DNA of 51,901 bases from Flavobacteriaceae bacterium UBA5544 (GTDB lineage: Bacteria > Bacteroidota > Bacteroidia > Flavobacteriales > Flavobacteriaceae). The stretch lies in contig DINI01000002.1 of assembly GCA_002426755.1 (NCBI GenBank), positions 3,566-55,466 on the forward strand. Direction: 5' to 3'. Positions 24,758 to 33,510 of the stretch are shown here, one piece after another; position 1 is the first letter of the stretch; each line of letters opens with the position of its first letter. The position numbers were made by a program, and so were the translations under genes. The notes under the pieces were generated by a model. That model saw nothing but the letters and a program-made list of their open reading frames with translations. It did not search any database and was not told where the DNA came from.

Positions 24758-25618
24758 TTAAAGTTTGGTGTAAATAACATTATAAGTATCATCGCCTCCC
24801 ACCGTGACATTCATCACCATATTACCAGATTCATCAACAGTACCAGAACCGCTAACAGGATTTCCACCAAAGGTGTCACCCAACGGTTGTGAATCGATTG
24901 TGATGACTCCGCAATTTTCAGTGAAGGTAAAACCATTTCTTGCTGCGTTGTTTGGTGGTGCTGTAATATCAAATCCTCCAGGTTGACTACTAAATCTTCC
25001 CGTAGATTCGGTTAAATACAAAGCATCACCTATTTGGGTAATCACCTCATTGGTAAAATTGTAAACTTGTCCTGTTGAACGAGTGACCATGATATCAAAG
25101 GTCCCAGCGGCATCGGAGAAGCATACACCACCTAGATTAATGGTTACAGTTCCAAACTCACCTTCTTCAGTGCCATTGTTTCCAATAACTCCAAGAGACG
25201 AGTTGACTAGATTCAGAACTATGGTTTTAGGGTTAGCAACATCAATGCTTCCGGTATACACATTTATATCAATTGTTCCAAAATCCCTGTTTGCAGGAAT
25301 GGTTGCCGTTTGGCCTCCCGAAACAAAATCATAATCAGTGCCAGCCACTGCCGTACTCGATGGGTCGACTTGGAAGGTTACCGCAATTTCTGGTGTATTG
25401 GAAAAATTTCCGCCACTAATTAAGTCTACAGGCTGTTCAAACAATTGCGTGGACCCATCCGTCAAAAAACTTGTGGTGGAGGTGGAATTTTTGAACCCGA
25501 CGACATAGGGTGTAGTGGCAAAACCTTCTTCCAATCCTTGCCGTTCGTCATCCACTAAACACGACACATTCAACAATGTCGCAATCAATAAAATGCTTAT
25601 TCGTTTTATAGTTTTCAT
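24758..25618 (-). CDS. Putative surface lipoprotein, third gene of the SusCD operon
   Basis: Protein of 286 residues with a lipoprotein signal (MKTIKRISILLIATLLNVSC). Residues about 60-165 (EIAVTFQVDPSSTAVAGTDY, ATIPANRDFGTIDINVYTGS, KTIVLNLVNSS) read like the DUF4843/Calx-beta type of beta-sandwich seen in SusD-associated lipoproteins. The C-terminal part (FTFTENCGVITIDSQPLGDT, VNVTVGGDDTYNVIYTKL-like end) resembles the end domain of such proteins. The gaps to both neighbours are only 10 nt. Function is inferred from position: an accessory binding protein of the uptake complex. Family names here are from recalled patterns. Confidence 0.75.
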   Translation of the reverse strand: MKTIKRISILLIATLLNVSCLVDDERQGLEEGFATTPYVVGFKNSTSTTSFLTDGSTQLFEQPVDLISGGNFSNTPEIAVTFQVDPSSTAVAGTDYDFVSGGQTATIPANRDFGTIDINVYTGSIDVANPKTIVLNLVNSSLGVIGNNGTEEGEFGTVTINLGGVCFSDAAGTFDIMVTRSTGQVYNFTNEVITQIGDALYLTESTGRFSSQPGGFDITAPPNNAARNGFTFTENCGVITIDSQPLGDTFGGNPVSGSGTVDESGNMVMNVTVGGDDTYNVIYTKL

Positions 25619-25628
25619 AGTATATTTT

Positions 25629-27158
25629 TTAATTAACATCCCAAAAAATAGTGGTATTAAATGCTGAATCCGGTGTTTGTCCATACACGCTTACATTAGC
25701 CGTATTACCTACATATTCTGAAGTTGGATAAAGCAGACGATTTGGTCTTGAGGTTCGAGTGGTAATTTCCGATAGTGGCATATTAGCCGGAAATCCCGTC
25801 CTAGTATGCTCTATCCATGTTTCGGCACCGTTGATGCCTCCCAAAGCAATCCATTTTTGTGTAATGATGGCTTCAATTTTATTGATTGAACCATCCCATC
25901 CGATTTTGTCTACACTATTGGCGCTCATGATATACGCATCAGCTCCATCAGCTCCAACAAGATTAAATGAAGACCGAATTGCGTCCTCAAATAATGATTT
26001 GGCCGATTGTCCGTTTGATAAATAGCCTCTGTGCACCGCTTCAGCTTGTAGTAATAATGCTTCAGCAGCGGTCATAATCATGGCATCCTGTTCAGGTGCG
26101 CTCAATAATCCTGGTCCAATTTCCGAGGGAAGACCGACGCCACCTTGTGTATTGCCAGTAATTTCCGTTTGGCTGCCTCTGGTCATATAAAATCGTTCCA
26201 ATCGGTTATCGAAAACGCCTGTGGTCGTTCCATTTAAAAACTCAACCAAAAACGTTGTTGGTCCAACAACATTATGGGCATTGGTGGCAATACCTCCAAA
26301 ATCGCCAGCATTATAACCATAGACTTCCGCAAATGGACTCATCTTACTGGTCTCATCTGCATATCCTGGATTTACAGTGACGTTTTCATTTAATCCAAGA
26401 AAAGTGGCATCAGGACTATTAAGCGTTGCAAATTCACCTTGTATATAGGTCATGATGGAACTGTCTTGTTCTGCTAGATTCATTAAACGTACCAACAGTT
26501 TTAACTTAACGGTATAGCCAAATTTTTTCCATTCCTCTACATTCCCATCGAACATATAATCGCTTCCAGATAAAGAAACTGCTGTATCAGCATCGGTTGA
26601 GTTAATGAGTGAAATAGCTTCATCAATTTGGTCAACCAATGCCTTGTAAACATCCAATTGATTGTCGTATTCCGCAAACAAATTATCTCCTCTCATGTGC
26701 GCTTGAGAATAGGGAATGTCACCATACAAATCGACCAAATATTGAAAATAAAACGATTTTAAGATTTTAGCAACTGCTTTATAATAATCATAGTTCCCAT
26801 CACTTTCAAAATTGATGATTTGAGTTAAAGTGCCTGTTCGGATATAGAGCCTATCCCAAATCTGATCATAAAAATCAGCATTGATTTGATGGGTAAACTC
26901 GGCGTTGAATGGCGTCTGGAATTGTTGGCTGTTTCCTGACCATGTAGCCAACATCGTATTTCCTAACTGGTTCATGTCGTTCATCAATACCTCTACTGGT
27001 CTTGTTTGCCCTGCGGCCAATAGAATTTCTGGTGTCAGATTTTCCAAATCTGGACCATTTGGATCAGTGTTCACATCTAAATAATCCTGACATGAAATTG
27101 TCATTGTTGTCAATGTCAGAAATAATATTAGGGTTTTTATATATGTTGTGTTTTTCAT
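25629..27158 (-). CDS. SusD/RagB-family nutrient-binding outer-membrane lipoprotein (SusD-like 2 type)
   Basis: Protein of 509 residues. The signal peptide ends in TISCQDYLDVNTDPNGPDLE, a classic SusD start with its lipidated Cys. Helical TPR-like stretches follow (YDQIWDRLYIRTGTLTQIIN, ILKSFYFQYLVDLYGDIPYS). Late motifs such as MTAAEALLLQAEAVHRGYLS and IITQKWIALGGINGAETWIE are typical of the SusD-like 2 group. It forms the lid on the SusC barrel and catches the ligand at the surface. The ligand is not predictable; no glycan-degrading enzyme is encoded nearby. Confidence 0.93.
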   Translation of the reverse strand: MKNTTYIKTLILFLTLTTMTISCQDYLDVNTDPNGPDLENLTPEILLAAGQTRPVEVLMNDMNQLGNTMLATWSGNSQQFQTPFNAEFTHQINADFYDQIWDRLYIRTGTLTQIINFESDGNYDYYKAVAKILKSFYFQYLVDLYGDIPYSQAHMRGDNLFAEYDNQLDVYKALVDQIDEAISLINSTDADTAVSLSGSDYMFDGNVEEWKKFGYTVKLKLLVRLMNLAEQDSSIMTYIQGEFATLNSPDATFLGLNENVTVNPGYADETSKMSPFAEVYGYNAGDFGGIATNAHNVVGPTTFLVEFLNGTTTGVFDNRLERFYMTRGSQTEITGNTQGGVGLPSEIGPGLLSAPEQDAMIMTAAEALLLQAEAVHRGYLSNGQSAKSLFEDAIRSSFNLVGADGADAYIMSANSVDKIGWDGSINKIEAIITQKWIALGGINGAETWIEHTRTGFPANMPLSEITTRTSRPNRLLYPTSEYVGNTANVSVYGQTPDSAFNTTIFWDVN

Positions 27159-27176
27159 AATTCAGTATTTTAAGTA

Positions 27177-30100
27177 TTAAAACTTCAACTTCACATTCAA
27201 GGTGTAAAATTTGGTTGGAGGTGTTTGGCTAAACTGTTCCAATCCATTTCCAATCTCTGGGTCATGATAGCCTCGATTTTCCTTTGGCAAAACCGTCAAG
27301 AGATTTCGACCACTGACACCTAGCACCACTTCGTTTAAAAAAATCTTTTCCAACATGGGTCCTGTTAGGGAATAACTTAAAGCAACTTCCCTTACCTTAA
27401 ATGCAGTGGCATCAATTACAAAGTTTTCATCCACACCAAGGAAGGAAGCATCTTGAATAAAATTTTGATAGGCAGCGTATTCACTGACATTGCTATAACT
27501 TGGTCCAGTTAAGACAGTCGTATTCAATTCACCTGAACCTTCGACGGTAGAATTTGGGAAAATGAAGTAACCTCTTCCATTTTCTGCAGTTATAAAGCTC
27601 CGACCTTGCCCTGTCAAATTGTTGTATACATTGGAATAAAAGGAATGCCCAGTCCTAAAATCACCAGTGGCTGATAATGTAAAGCCTTTATATTTGAAAG
27701 TTGTATTAAAATTGATGATATAATCTGGTGTTACTTTTCCAAGAATCTTGAGTCCTGAACCCACTTGAGGTTCACCTGCATCGTTGACAATAACCCTACC
27801 TTGTTCATCGCGCTCATAATAGCTTCCCTGAATTAGAGGAAATTCTTCACCTTCAATGGCGTAAATTCCTGGTGTTCCTCCAAGAGTAACCACAGAATTG
27901 GAAGCTTCAGTCACTTTTACAACGGTTGTTTTTGAGGTACTATACCCAATATTTGCCGTCCATACCAAATTTTCGGTTTTGATTGGCGTAAAACCCAAAT
28001 CCAGTTCAAAAGCATCCGTTTTTGTTTCACCAACATTGATTAGAGCTTGCGTCACACCGGAGGAGCTTGAAGGCGTAGTATTCAACAATTGGTTTTCGTT
28101 GATGTAGTGCGAGTATGAACCATCCAATGTAATGAGAGGCCTACCATTAATGTTCAAGAGTTCCAAATTTATGAGTGCTTCATAAGTGGTCACAAACTCT
28201 GGTTCTATTCCAGCGGCTGTTGTATTGCCTGGTAAAATAAAGGCATTTGCTCCTGTAGAAGAATAAGGAAATCCGGGAGCTTGTGTCCCTGAATCCACGA
28301 TGCGATGAGGTTGTAAAGCACCGACATTTCCGACTTTGGTATAGCTTACGCCTAATTTTATTTTATGAAACACATCATTTTGTATTTCAGGAAATGCGCG
28401 TGTAGGAATAAAGGATAAACCTGCTGAAGGATAAAAGAATCCCGTATCACCAATATTGGCACCATTAAAAAACAATCTTGAACTCCAATCCTGTCTTCCC
28501 GTCAAATTCAGGAACAGATAATCTTTATAGCCGAAATCCATGTTCACAAACACAGCTTGGGATCGTTCTTTGGATTTTCCTTCCGCCACTTGCAAACCAC
28601 TCGAAATATTATCAACATCATAAAAACCTGGAATGGTCAAATCCCTTCCATAAGTTTCATGCAGATAAGCGGTTTCTTCAAAAGTATTGAACCCGAGCAA
28701 CGATTTAAAGGATAAATCTTTTGCTAAAGTGTAATTGAAATTCACAAAAGCATCGGTATAGATACGTCTTAAGGAACCTGTTTCAATTTCCAGATTGGAC
28801 GTGATGTCCCTTGTATCTCCGGTCACTGTATATTCTTGTTCAAAGGCATTTAGATAATCTACAAAGCGATAGTTGGTATTCATGATGGATGGCCGTAGTG
28901 AAAAGCTGATATGCTCATTAAGGTCATAAGTTAAATCGGCTGATAAATCCGTCCGTTCTTGAGTGGTTATGATACGCGAATTTTCTTTTACCCAATACGG
29001 ACTATTGGCAAAGGCCGTCCAAGAATCGTGATTATTCCCAGAGTCAAAATCCCTAATGTCAATATTACTCGGTGTTTGTAAAAGCTGAAAATAGATTTGA
29101 TCGGCAATCGTAACGGTTCTATTGGGATCGTTTTCATAAGCTGAGACCACATCAGATTTAGTGGTGGTGTATCTCGATATGGCTCCAAGTTTGAGCTTTC
29201 CAAAAGTTTTTCCAACATTCAAAGAGAAAAAATCGCGTTTTAGCTTATCATCTGGAATCAAACCTTCCGTTTCTCTTGTATTGGCCGTCAAGGTATAGTA
29301 ACCATCCGAATCGCCTCCGCTCAACGTAATACCATTTTGAAATGTGGTTCCGACTTTGAAAAAATCGGCAATATTATCTTTCCTGAACTCATAGGTTTCA
29401 TATCTAAAATCATTGACGGTAGGGTAAGGCAATCCAACGGGCTGGAGAGAACCATCAAACTCTGGTCCCCATGAACCTTGATCAAAGGCATCTATTTCGC
29501 CCCAATAACCTTTTCCATACCGATCTTGCATCTCTGGCAAAAAAGCGATATCCTCAAAAGTAGTGGAGGAGTTAAGTTCAATGCTCAACATTCCCTTTTT
29601 GTCGTTCCCTTTTTTGGTAGTGACAATGATGACTCCCGAACCACCCTTGGCGCCGTATAAGGCTGCACCTTGGGCACCTTTGAGCACATTGACGGATTCA
29701 ATGACCGAGGGATCTAAACTCGACAATATGGCTGCCGATGAAATAATATTGTCTATGACCACCAACGCTTCATTACTCCCCGAAATGGACTTCACACCTC
29801 TTAAAATAATTTGGGTATTTGGATTGACTCCAGAGGAAACCGTATTGATTTGTAGTCCAGATACTTTTCCTGCCAATGCCTGAACTGCATCTGGATTGGA
29901 TGCCTGTGTGATGCTTTCTCCCTTTACCAATTGTGAAGATGAGGATATTTCATCTGGCTTTCTTTTGATGCCCAATGCGGTCACCACCACTTCGTCCAGT
30001 GTGTTGTCTGGTTGCATTGTTATGTTGAGTACATTTGCCACGCCCACTGTAATGGATTGTGTGGCATAACCAACATAACTGAATTGCAGTACATCTCCAA

Positions 30101-30302
30101 TTTTTGTATCGATGGTGTAATTTCCATCAAAATCGGCTGATACTCCCGTTGTCGTTCCCTGAACGATAACGGTTGCTCCGGCTAACGGCACATTGTTCTC
30201 ATCGGTTATAATGCCCGAAACAGTTTTTTCTTGGGCAAATGCAAACGCTGAAAATAACAAGGTCGCTAAGAGCAGACTTAAATTGTAAAACTTCATTCTC
30301 AT
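27177..30302 (-). CDS. SusC/RagA-family TonB-dependent outer-membrane transporter
   Basis: Protein of 1041 residues. A signal peptide (MRMKFYNLSLLLATLLFSAF) is followed by a carboxypeptidase-like domain (about 25-95, SGIITDENNVPLAGATVIVQ), a TonB-box-like LDEVVVTALGIKRK, the plug domain (about 120-225, with ALAGKVSGLQINTVSSGVNP and LKGAQGAALYGAKGGSGVI) and a beta barrel ending TKFYTLNVKLKF. It pairs with the SusD gene 18 nt downstream and imports the captured ligand using TonB energy. Two ATGs six nt apart (30302 and 30296) are possible starts. The 334-nt upstream region holds a dyad motif shared with the AraC-type gene. Confidence 0.95.
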   Translation of the reverse strand: MRMKFYNLSLLLATLLFSAFAFAQEKTVSGIITDENNVPLAGATVIVQGTTTGVSADFDGNYTIDTKIGDVLQFSYVGYATQSITVGVANVLNITMQPDNTLDEVVVTALGIKRKPDEISSSSQLVKGESITQASNPDAVQALAGKVSGLQINTVSSGVNPNTQIILRGVKSISGSNEALVVIDNIISSAAILSSLDPSVIESVNVLKGAQGAALYGAKGGSGVIIVTTKKGNDKKGMLSIELNSSTTFEDIAFLPEMQDRYGKGYWGEIDAFDQGSWGPEFDGSLQPVGLPYPTVNDFRYETYEFRKDNIADFFKVGTTFQNGITLSGGDSDGYYTLTANTRETEGLIPDDKLKRDFFSLNVGKTFGKLKLGAISRYTTTKSDVVSAYENDPNRTVTIADQIYFQLLQTPSNIDIRDFDSGNNHDSWTAFANSPYWVKENSRIITTQERTDLSADLTYDLNEHISFSLRPSIMNTNYRFVDYLNAFEQEYTVTGDTRDITSNLEIETGSLRRIYTDAFVNFNYTLAKDLSFKSLLGFNTFEETAYLHETYGRDLTIPGFYDVDNISSGLQVAEGKSKERSQAVFVNMDFGYKDYLFLNLTGRQDWSSRLFFNGANIGDTGFFYPSAGLSFIPTRAFPEIQNDVFHKIKLGVSYTKVGNVGALQPHRIVDSGTQAPGFPYSSTGANAFILPGNTTAAGIEPEFVTTYEALINLELLNINGRPLITLDGSYSHYINENQLLNTTPSSSSGVTQALINVGETKTDAFELDLGFTPIKTENLVWTANIGYSTSKTTVVKVTEASNSVVTLGGTPGIYAIEGEEFPLIQGSYYERDEQGRVIVNDAGEPQVGSGLKILGKVTPDYIINFNTTFKYKGFTLSATGDFRTGHSFYSNVYNNLTGQGRSFITAENGRGYFIFPNSTVEGSGELNTTVLTGPSYSNVSEYAAYQNFIQDASFLGVDENFVIDATAFKVREVALSYSLTGPMLEKIFLNEVVLGVSGRNLLTVLPKENRGYHDPEIGNGLEQFSQTPPTKFYTLNVKLKF

Positions 30303-30330
30303 AAGACTTAATTTTGATTAATGTTTGAAT

Positions 30331-30349
30331 ATTGCCTTATACAGGCAAT
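30331..30349 (-). promoter_or_regulatory. Perfect 7-bp hairpin in the susC leader
   Basis: ATTGCCT (30331-30337) and AGGCAAT (30343-30349) with a 5-nt spacer, 29 nt upstream of the susC start. It may be a leader stem-loop or a protein-binding dyad. Confidence 0.55.
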
Positions 30350-30481
30350 GCTTTTATATCTGTTGAGATTTTTTTACTTGAAAAAAAGAATGGCAGACTT
30401 ATTTCGAAGGCTAATCCAAATAATGAACTACAATTTTTGAGAACAAAGTTTTAGTGGACTTTTAGTTATAGTAGTTTATCT

Positions 30482-30573
30482 GCCAAACCATTTTCCTACA
30501 AATTAAAAGAAGAACCGTAGGGTTTTGGTCAATCCCGATAATAGTTTACCTATAAACTATACTATGGTTTGGC
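30482..30573. repeat. Nested inverted repeats upstream of susC
   Basis: GCCAAACCAT (30482-30491) is repeated perfectly inverted as ATGGTTTGGC (30564-30573), 72 nt apart. Inside lies a second dyad, ATAGTTTA (30541-30548) with TAAACTAT (30553-30560). The half-site TAGTTTA also occurs at 30472. The arrangement could be looping operator sites or a cruciform/RNA stem. Confidence 0.7.
30527..30554 (-). promoter_or_regulatory. Putative operator copy 1 (upstream of susC)
   Basis: GGTCAATCCCGATAATAG followed by TTTACCT. It matches a second copy at 32188-32215 at 23 of 28 positions; GGTnAATCCCGATAA and TTTACCT are invariant. It lies 225 nt upstream of the susC start. Candidate binding site of the AraC-type regulator encoded next door. 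Confidence 0.6.
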
Positions 30574-30636
30574 GACAAGTATAATATTGAGAAATGAGGT
30601 GCGTTTGTTTGAGGGTATCGTATCTTGAAGCAGCTT

Positions 30637-32106
30637 TTAGTAAGATGCTCTTGACATGGAATCTCTAAATTGTGAAGGTGTAAGCCCAGTCCTTTTTTTA
30701 AATGCATTGTTAAAGGATGCTTTGTTGTTAAAGCCAACCTCGTAAAGGATCTCGCTGATATTCATTTTATGACCATTTGTAATCAATAACAGTTCTTTTG
30801 CTTCATTAATACGGAAATCGTTCAGGAATTCATAAAAATTCTCATTAAAATGCTCATTGATAATTTGGGATGTATTGTGTCTTGAAGTGTTTAGTTCGTC
30901 CGAAAGTTTGTCAAGACTGATCGAATTGTCCTTATAAATCTTTTTTTCGATCAATAAGTCCATTAATTTTTCTTTTAGCTCCAAGGAAAATGTTTCGGTT
31001 AAACTCGATTTTTGATATTTTGATATTGATTCTCCATCCACATAGATACTATAAGATTCCAAATTAAAGACTTTAGGCTGGATGTAAGCCATGCTCGAAA
31101 CATATAATACCATCAATGACATGGACACCACTTGTGAATGGTACAATAATTCATTCACATTAATTATGATTCCACTAACCGCAATTCCATATACAAAATA
31201 GGATATCAAATAAATAACATGCATTCGATAGATGCCTCTTTTCCAAAACTCGATGACATCATCGGAATTTGAATTCTCACCAACTTGCTTTTTAGAGTAC
31301 AGCTTATTTATTAAAACTCCATAAACTAGCAATGACACCAACTTTGGAATAAAAATTATATACAGAAAATCTGTCTGCTTATATAAAGTACTTGTTCCCA
31401 ACTGAATTTTAATTTTTTCTTCCATTGGCAGATCATAGACAGGAAAAAGTAAAATCAATAACACAATTGCAGGCAGAAAATGTAAAAGATCAATAGGCCT
31501 TAATCGGTAATTCTGGGTAATTTTCTTAAAATATAAATAAAGCAGCGGACCATATAATAAAGCTCCAATAGAGGCCATAAGATAGGTGTGAGGATATTTT
31601 AAACTATAATTGGAATAATAGAAAACAAATTCCAGAATAAATAATGAATGGATGGCCACAAAACCAGCAATCAGAACTTTAGTTATAGTGTTGCTATTAT
31701 TTTTAAAGCAAATCATCAATGCGATAAAAAATCCAATGAGAGCAACATAAAAATAGACGAATACCAATATATTGACTCTGGGAAGATATTTATCTGCAAT
31801 CGAATCAAAATCTGGAGTATGTTTTATGGAATCGAAAGCATCATTATCAAGTATCGATAGATCTGCTGTGCGTTTTAAATATTTGTCGATATATAGAATG
31901 GCTTTCTCTTTGTTCTTGCTAGAAGCTGAAGCTATTGCCAATAGCTGATATACATTAGCTGAATCAATTTGTTTTAAATCATACGGTTTTAAAGATGATT
32001 TGTTAATTGCAAAATCGGTTGGAACATTATATTCAATGATCGCTCCATTTACATTGAGAGAAAATGCAATTAACAAGAAGCATACTATGTTGAATGAGCA
32101 ATTCAT
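30637..32106 (-). CDS. Membrane-embedded AraC-family transcriptional regulator
   Basis: Protein of 489 residues. An apparent signal peptide (MNCSFNIVCFLLIAFSLNVN) leads a periplasmic domain of about 75 residues (residues 24-98, with ASASSKNKEKAILYIDKYLK suggesting short helices). Seven hydrophobic segments follow (near 100-122, 131-152, 163-183, 197-217, 240-262, 285-308 and 318-336). The C-terminal third is an AraC HTH_18 domain: LDKLSDELNTSRHNTSQIIN, EHFNENFYEFLNDFRINEAK, EVGFNNKASFNNAFKKRTGL then TPSQFR. With the N-terminus outside, an odd number of segments puts the DNA-binding domain in the cytoplasm. It lies directly upstream of susC in the same direction, so it probably senses a signal in the membrane or periplasm and controls the locus. 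Confidence 0.88.
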   Translation of the reverse strand: MNCSFNIVCFLLIAFSLNVNGAIIEYNVPTDFAINKSSLKPYDLKQIDSANVYQLLAIASASSKNKEKAILYIDKYLKRTADLSILDNDAFDSIKHTPDFDSIADKYLPRVNILVFVYFYVALIGFFIALMICFKNNSNTITKVLIAGFVAIHSLFILEFVFYYSNYSLKYPHTYLMASIGALLYGPLLYLYFKKITQNYRLRPIDLLHFLPAIVLLILLFPVYDLPMEEKIKIQLGTSTLYKQTDFLYIIFIPKLVSLLVYGVLINKLYSKKQVGENSNSDDVIEFWKRGIYRMHVIYLISYFVYGIAVSGIIINVNELLYHSQVVSMSLMVLYVSSMAYIQPKVFNLESYSIYVDGESISKYQKSSLTETFSLELKEKLMDLLIEKKIYKDNSISLDKLSDELNTSRHNTSQIINEHFNENFYEFLNDFRINEAKELLLITNGHKMNISEILYEVGFNNKASFNNAFKKRTGLTPSQFRDSMSRASY

Positions 32107-32187
32107 TTAGTTGGATTAGCCTAGTAATAAAGTTATTATATTATTGCTTTTCTAAATCCAAAAAAAATCCTAAAATTTTCTTAATAA

Positions 32188-32215
32188 GGTAAATCCCGAT
32201 AAAAATTTACCTCTG
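32188..32215 (-). promoter_or_regulatory. Putative operator copy 2 (upstream of the AraC-type gene)
   Basis: A dyad with perfect 8-bp arms, AGGTAAAT (32187-32194) and ATTTACCT (32205-32212), around CCCGATAAAA. It is the near-identical partner of 30527-30554 and lies 82 nt upstream of the regulator's ATG, just past the amidohydrolase stop. This suggests autoregulation. Confidence 0.65.
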
Positions 32216-32222
32216 GAGTCGA

Positions 32223-33500
32223 TCAATTTTTATAAACTTTCCCTTCTTTCATAACGAAAGCTACTGCCTCCATAGTTTTGATATTTATTGTTGGGTCATC
32301 ATGGGTGGCAATGATATCAGCAAAAAAACCAGGATTGATTTGACCGATTTCTTGTTCCATCTTTAAAATAACGGCTGGAGTGATGGTTGCACTTTGAATG
32401 GATTTCATCGCTGGCATTCCGGCTTCGACCATATATGCAAATTCCCTTCCGTTTTCTCCATGAAAAAATACCCCAGCATCAGTTCCGAAGACAATTCCAA
32501 CACCTTTCTTGTAGGCCCTCCCAAAGGTGTCTTGGATTTTTGGTCCTATTTCCAACGCTTTTGGAACAACAACTTCTGGATAATAGCCTTCTATTTTTGC
32601 GTTATCGGCAACGGTTTTTCCAGCGGTTATAGTTGGTACAAGATATGCATCGTGTTTTTTCATAAGTTCCATGGTTTCGTTACTCATCAACGTTCCGTGC
32701 TCGATGGTTTTAACACCTCCAAGAATGGCGCGTTGCATTCCTTCATCGCCGTGCGCGTGTGCAGCCACATGAAATCCGTAATCCTTGGCCGTGTCACAAA
32801 TAGCTTTGATTTCTTCGACTGTGAATTGTGGATTCTGACCACTCTTGGCCACGCTCAATACGCCGCCAGTTGCAGTGATTTTGATTAAATCTGCCCCATT
32901 TTTATAGCGTTGTCTTACTGCCTTTGCGGCATCTTCAACGCCATTAACCACACCCTCTTTTGGGCCGGGATCTCCCATCAATTCTTTATTGGTTCCATTT
33001 GTTGGATCAGCGTGATCTCCAGTAGTTGCCAATGATTTTTCCGCCGTAAAAATTCGAGGTCCGACGACCAAACCTTGATTGATTGCGTTCCGTAGAGATA
33101 CATTTATGCCACTGCCTCCTAAATCGCGAACCGTTGTAAAACCTGCCATCAATGTTACTTCTGCGTTATGCAAGGATTTGAAAGCAAAATCAGCATCGTT
33201 CAAACTAAAGCCTTCGGAATATGCATTGGGACTCGTTTCCATTTCCATGTGCACGTGCATGTCGGTCAAACCTGGCATGACGGTTTTATCTTTTAAATCA
33301 ATGACAATGTCTTCGGGCGTTTTTGGTCCAACAAAACCATCTTCCACTGAAAGGATTTTTTTACCGGAAACGATGATTGTTTTATTGGTCAAAACCTTTC
33401 CTTCCTTGGTATCAATTAGTTTTCCGCAATGCAAATAGGTGTTTTGTCCAAACGCAAAGACAGAAAGCGTGAGGATACATAATTGGATTAATTTTTTCAT
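32223..33500 (-). CDS. Exported metal-dependent amidohydrolase
   Basis: Protein of 425 residues with a signal peptide (MKKLIQLCILTLSVFAFGQ), so it acts in the periplasm. Amidohydrolase metal ligands are in place: HVH in PGLTDMHVHMEMET, the Lys in DLIKITATGG (probably carbamylated), the His pair in HVAAHAHGDEGMQ, the His in VKTIEHGTLM and the Asp in VFGTDAGVFF. It resembles imidazolonepropionase-like and Xaa-Pro dipeptidase-like members. Substrate is unknown; a role in peptide or cyclic-amide breakdown would fit a SusCD locus without carbohydrate enzymes. It starts 10 nt after galE, so it may share that transcript. The start at 33500 is chosen for the signal peptide; the extension to 33560 overlaps galE. 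Confidence 0.9.
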   Translation of the reverse strand: MKKLIQLCILTLSVFAFGQNTYLHCGKLIDTKEGKVLTNKTIIVSGKKILSVEDGFVGPKTPEDIVIDLKDKTVMPGLTDMHVHMEMETSPNAYSEGFSLNDADFAFKSLHNAEVTLMAGFTTVRDLGGSGINVSLRNAINQGLVVGPRIFTAEKSLATTGDHADPTNGTNKELMGDPGPKEGVVNGVEDAAKAVRQRYKNGADLIKITATGGVLSVAKSGQNPQFTVEEIKAICDTAKDYGFHVAAHAHGDEGMQRAILGGVKTIEHGTLMSNETMELMKKHDAYLVPTITAGKTVADNAKIEGYYPEVVVPKALEIGPKIQDTFGRAYKKGVGIVFGTDAGVFFHGENGREFAYMVEAGMPAMKSIQSATITPAVILKMEQEIGQINPGFFADIIATHDDPTINIKTMEAVAFVMKEGKVYKN

Positions 33501-33510
33501 TATGATGGTT

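Larger units (their letters stand above)
30303..30636. other. Regulatory region upstream of susC
   Basis: A 334-nt gene-free stretch between susC and the AraC-type regulator. It holds a 5' leader hairpin (30331-30349), a pair of distant inverted repeats (30482-30491 and 30564-30573) and the operator-like dyad (30527-30554). No exact TAnnTTTG with TTG was found on the minus strand, which would suit an activator-dependent promoter. No reading frame of interest. Confidence 0.6.
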
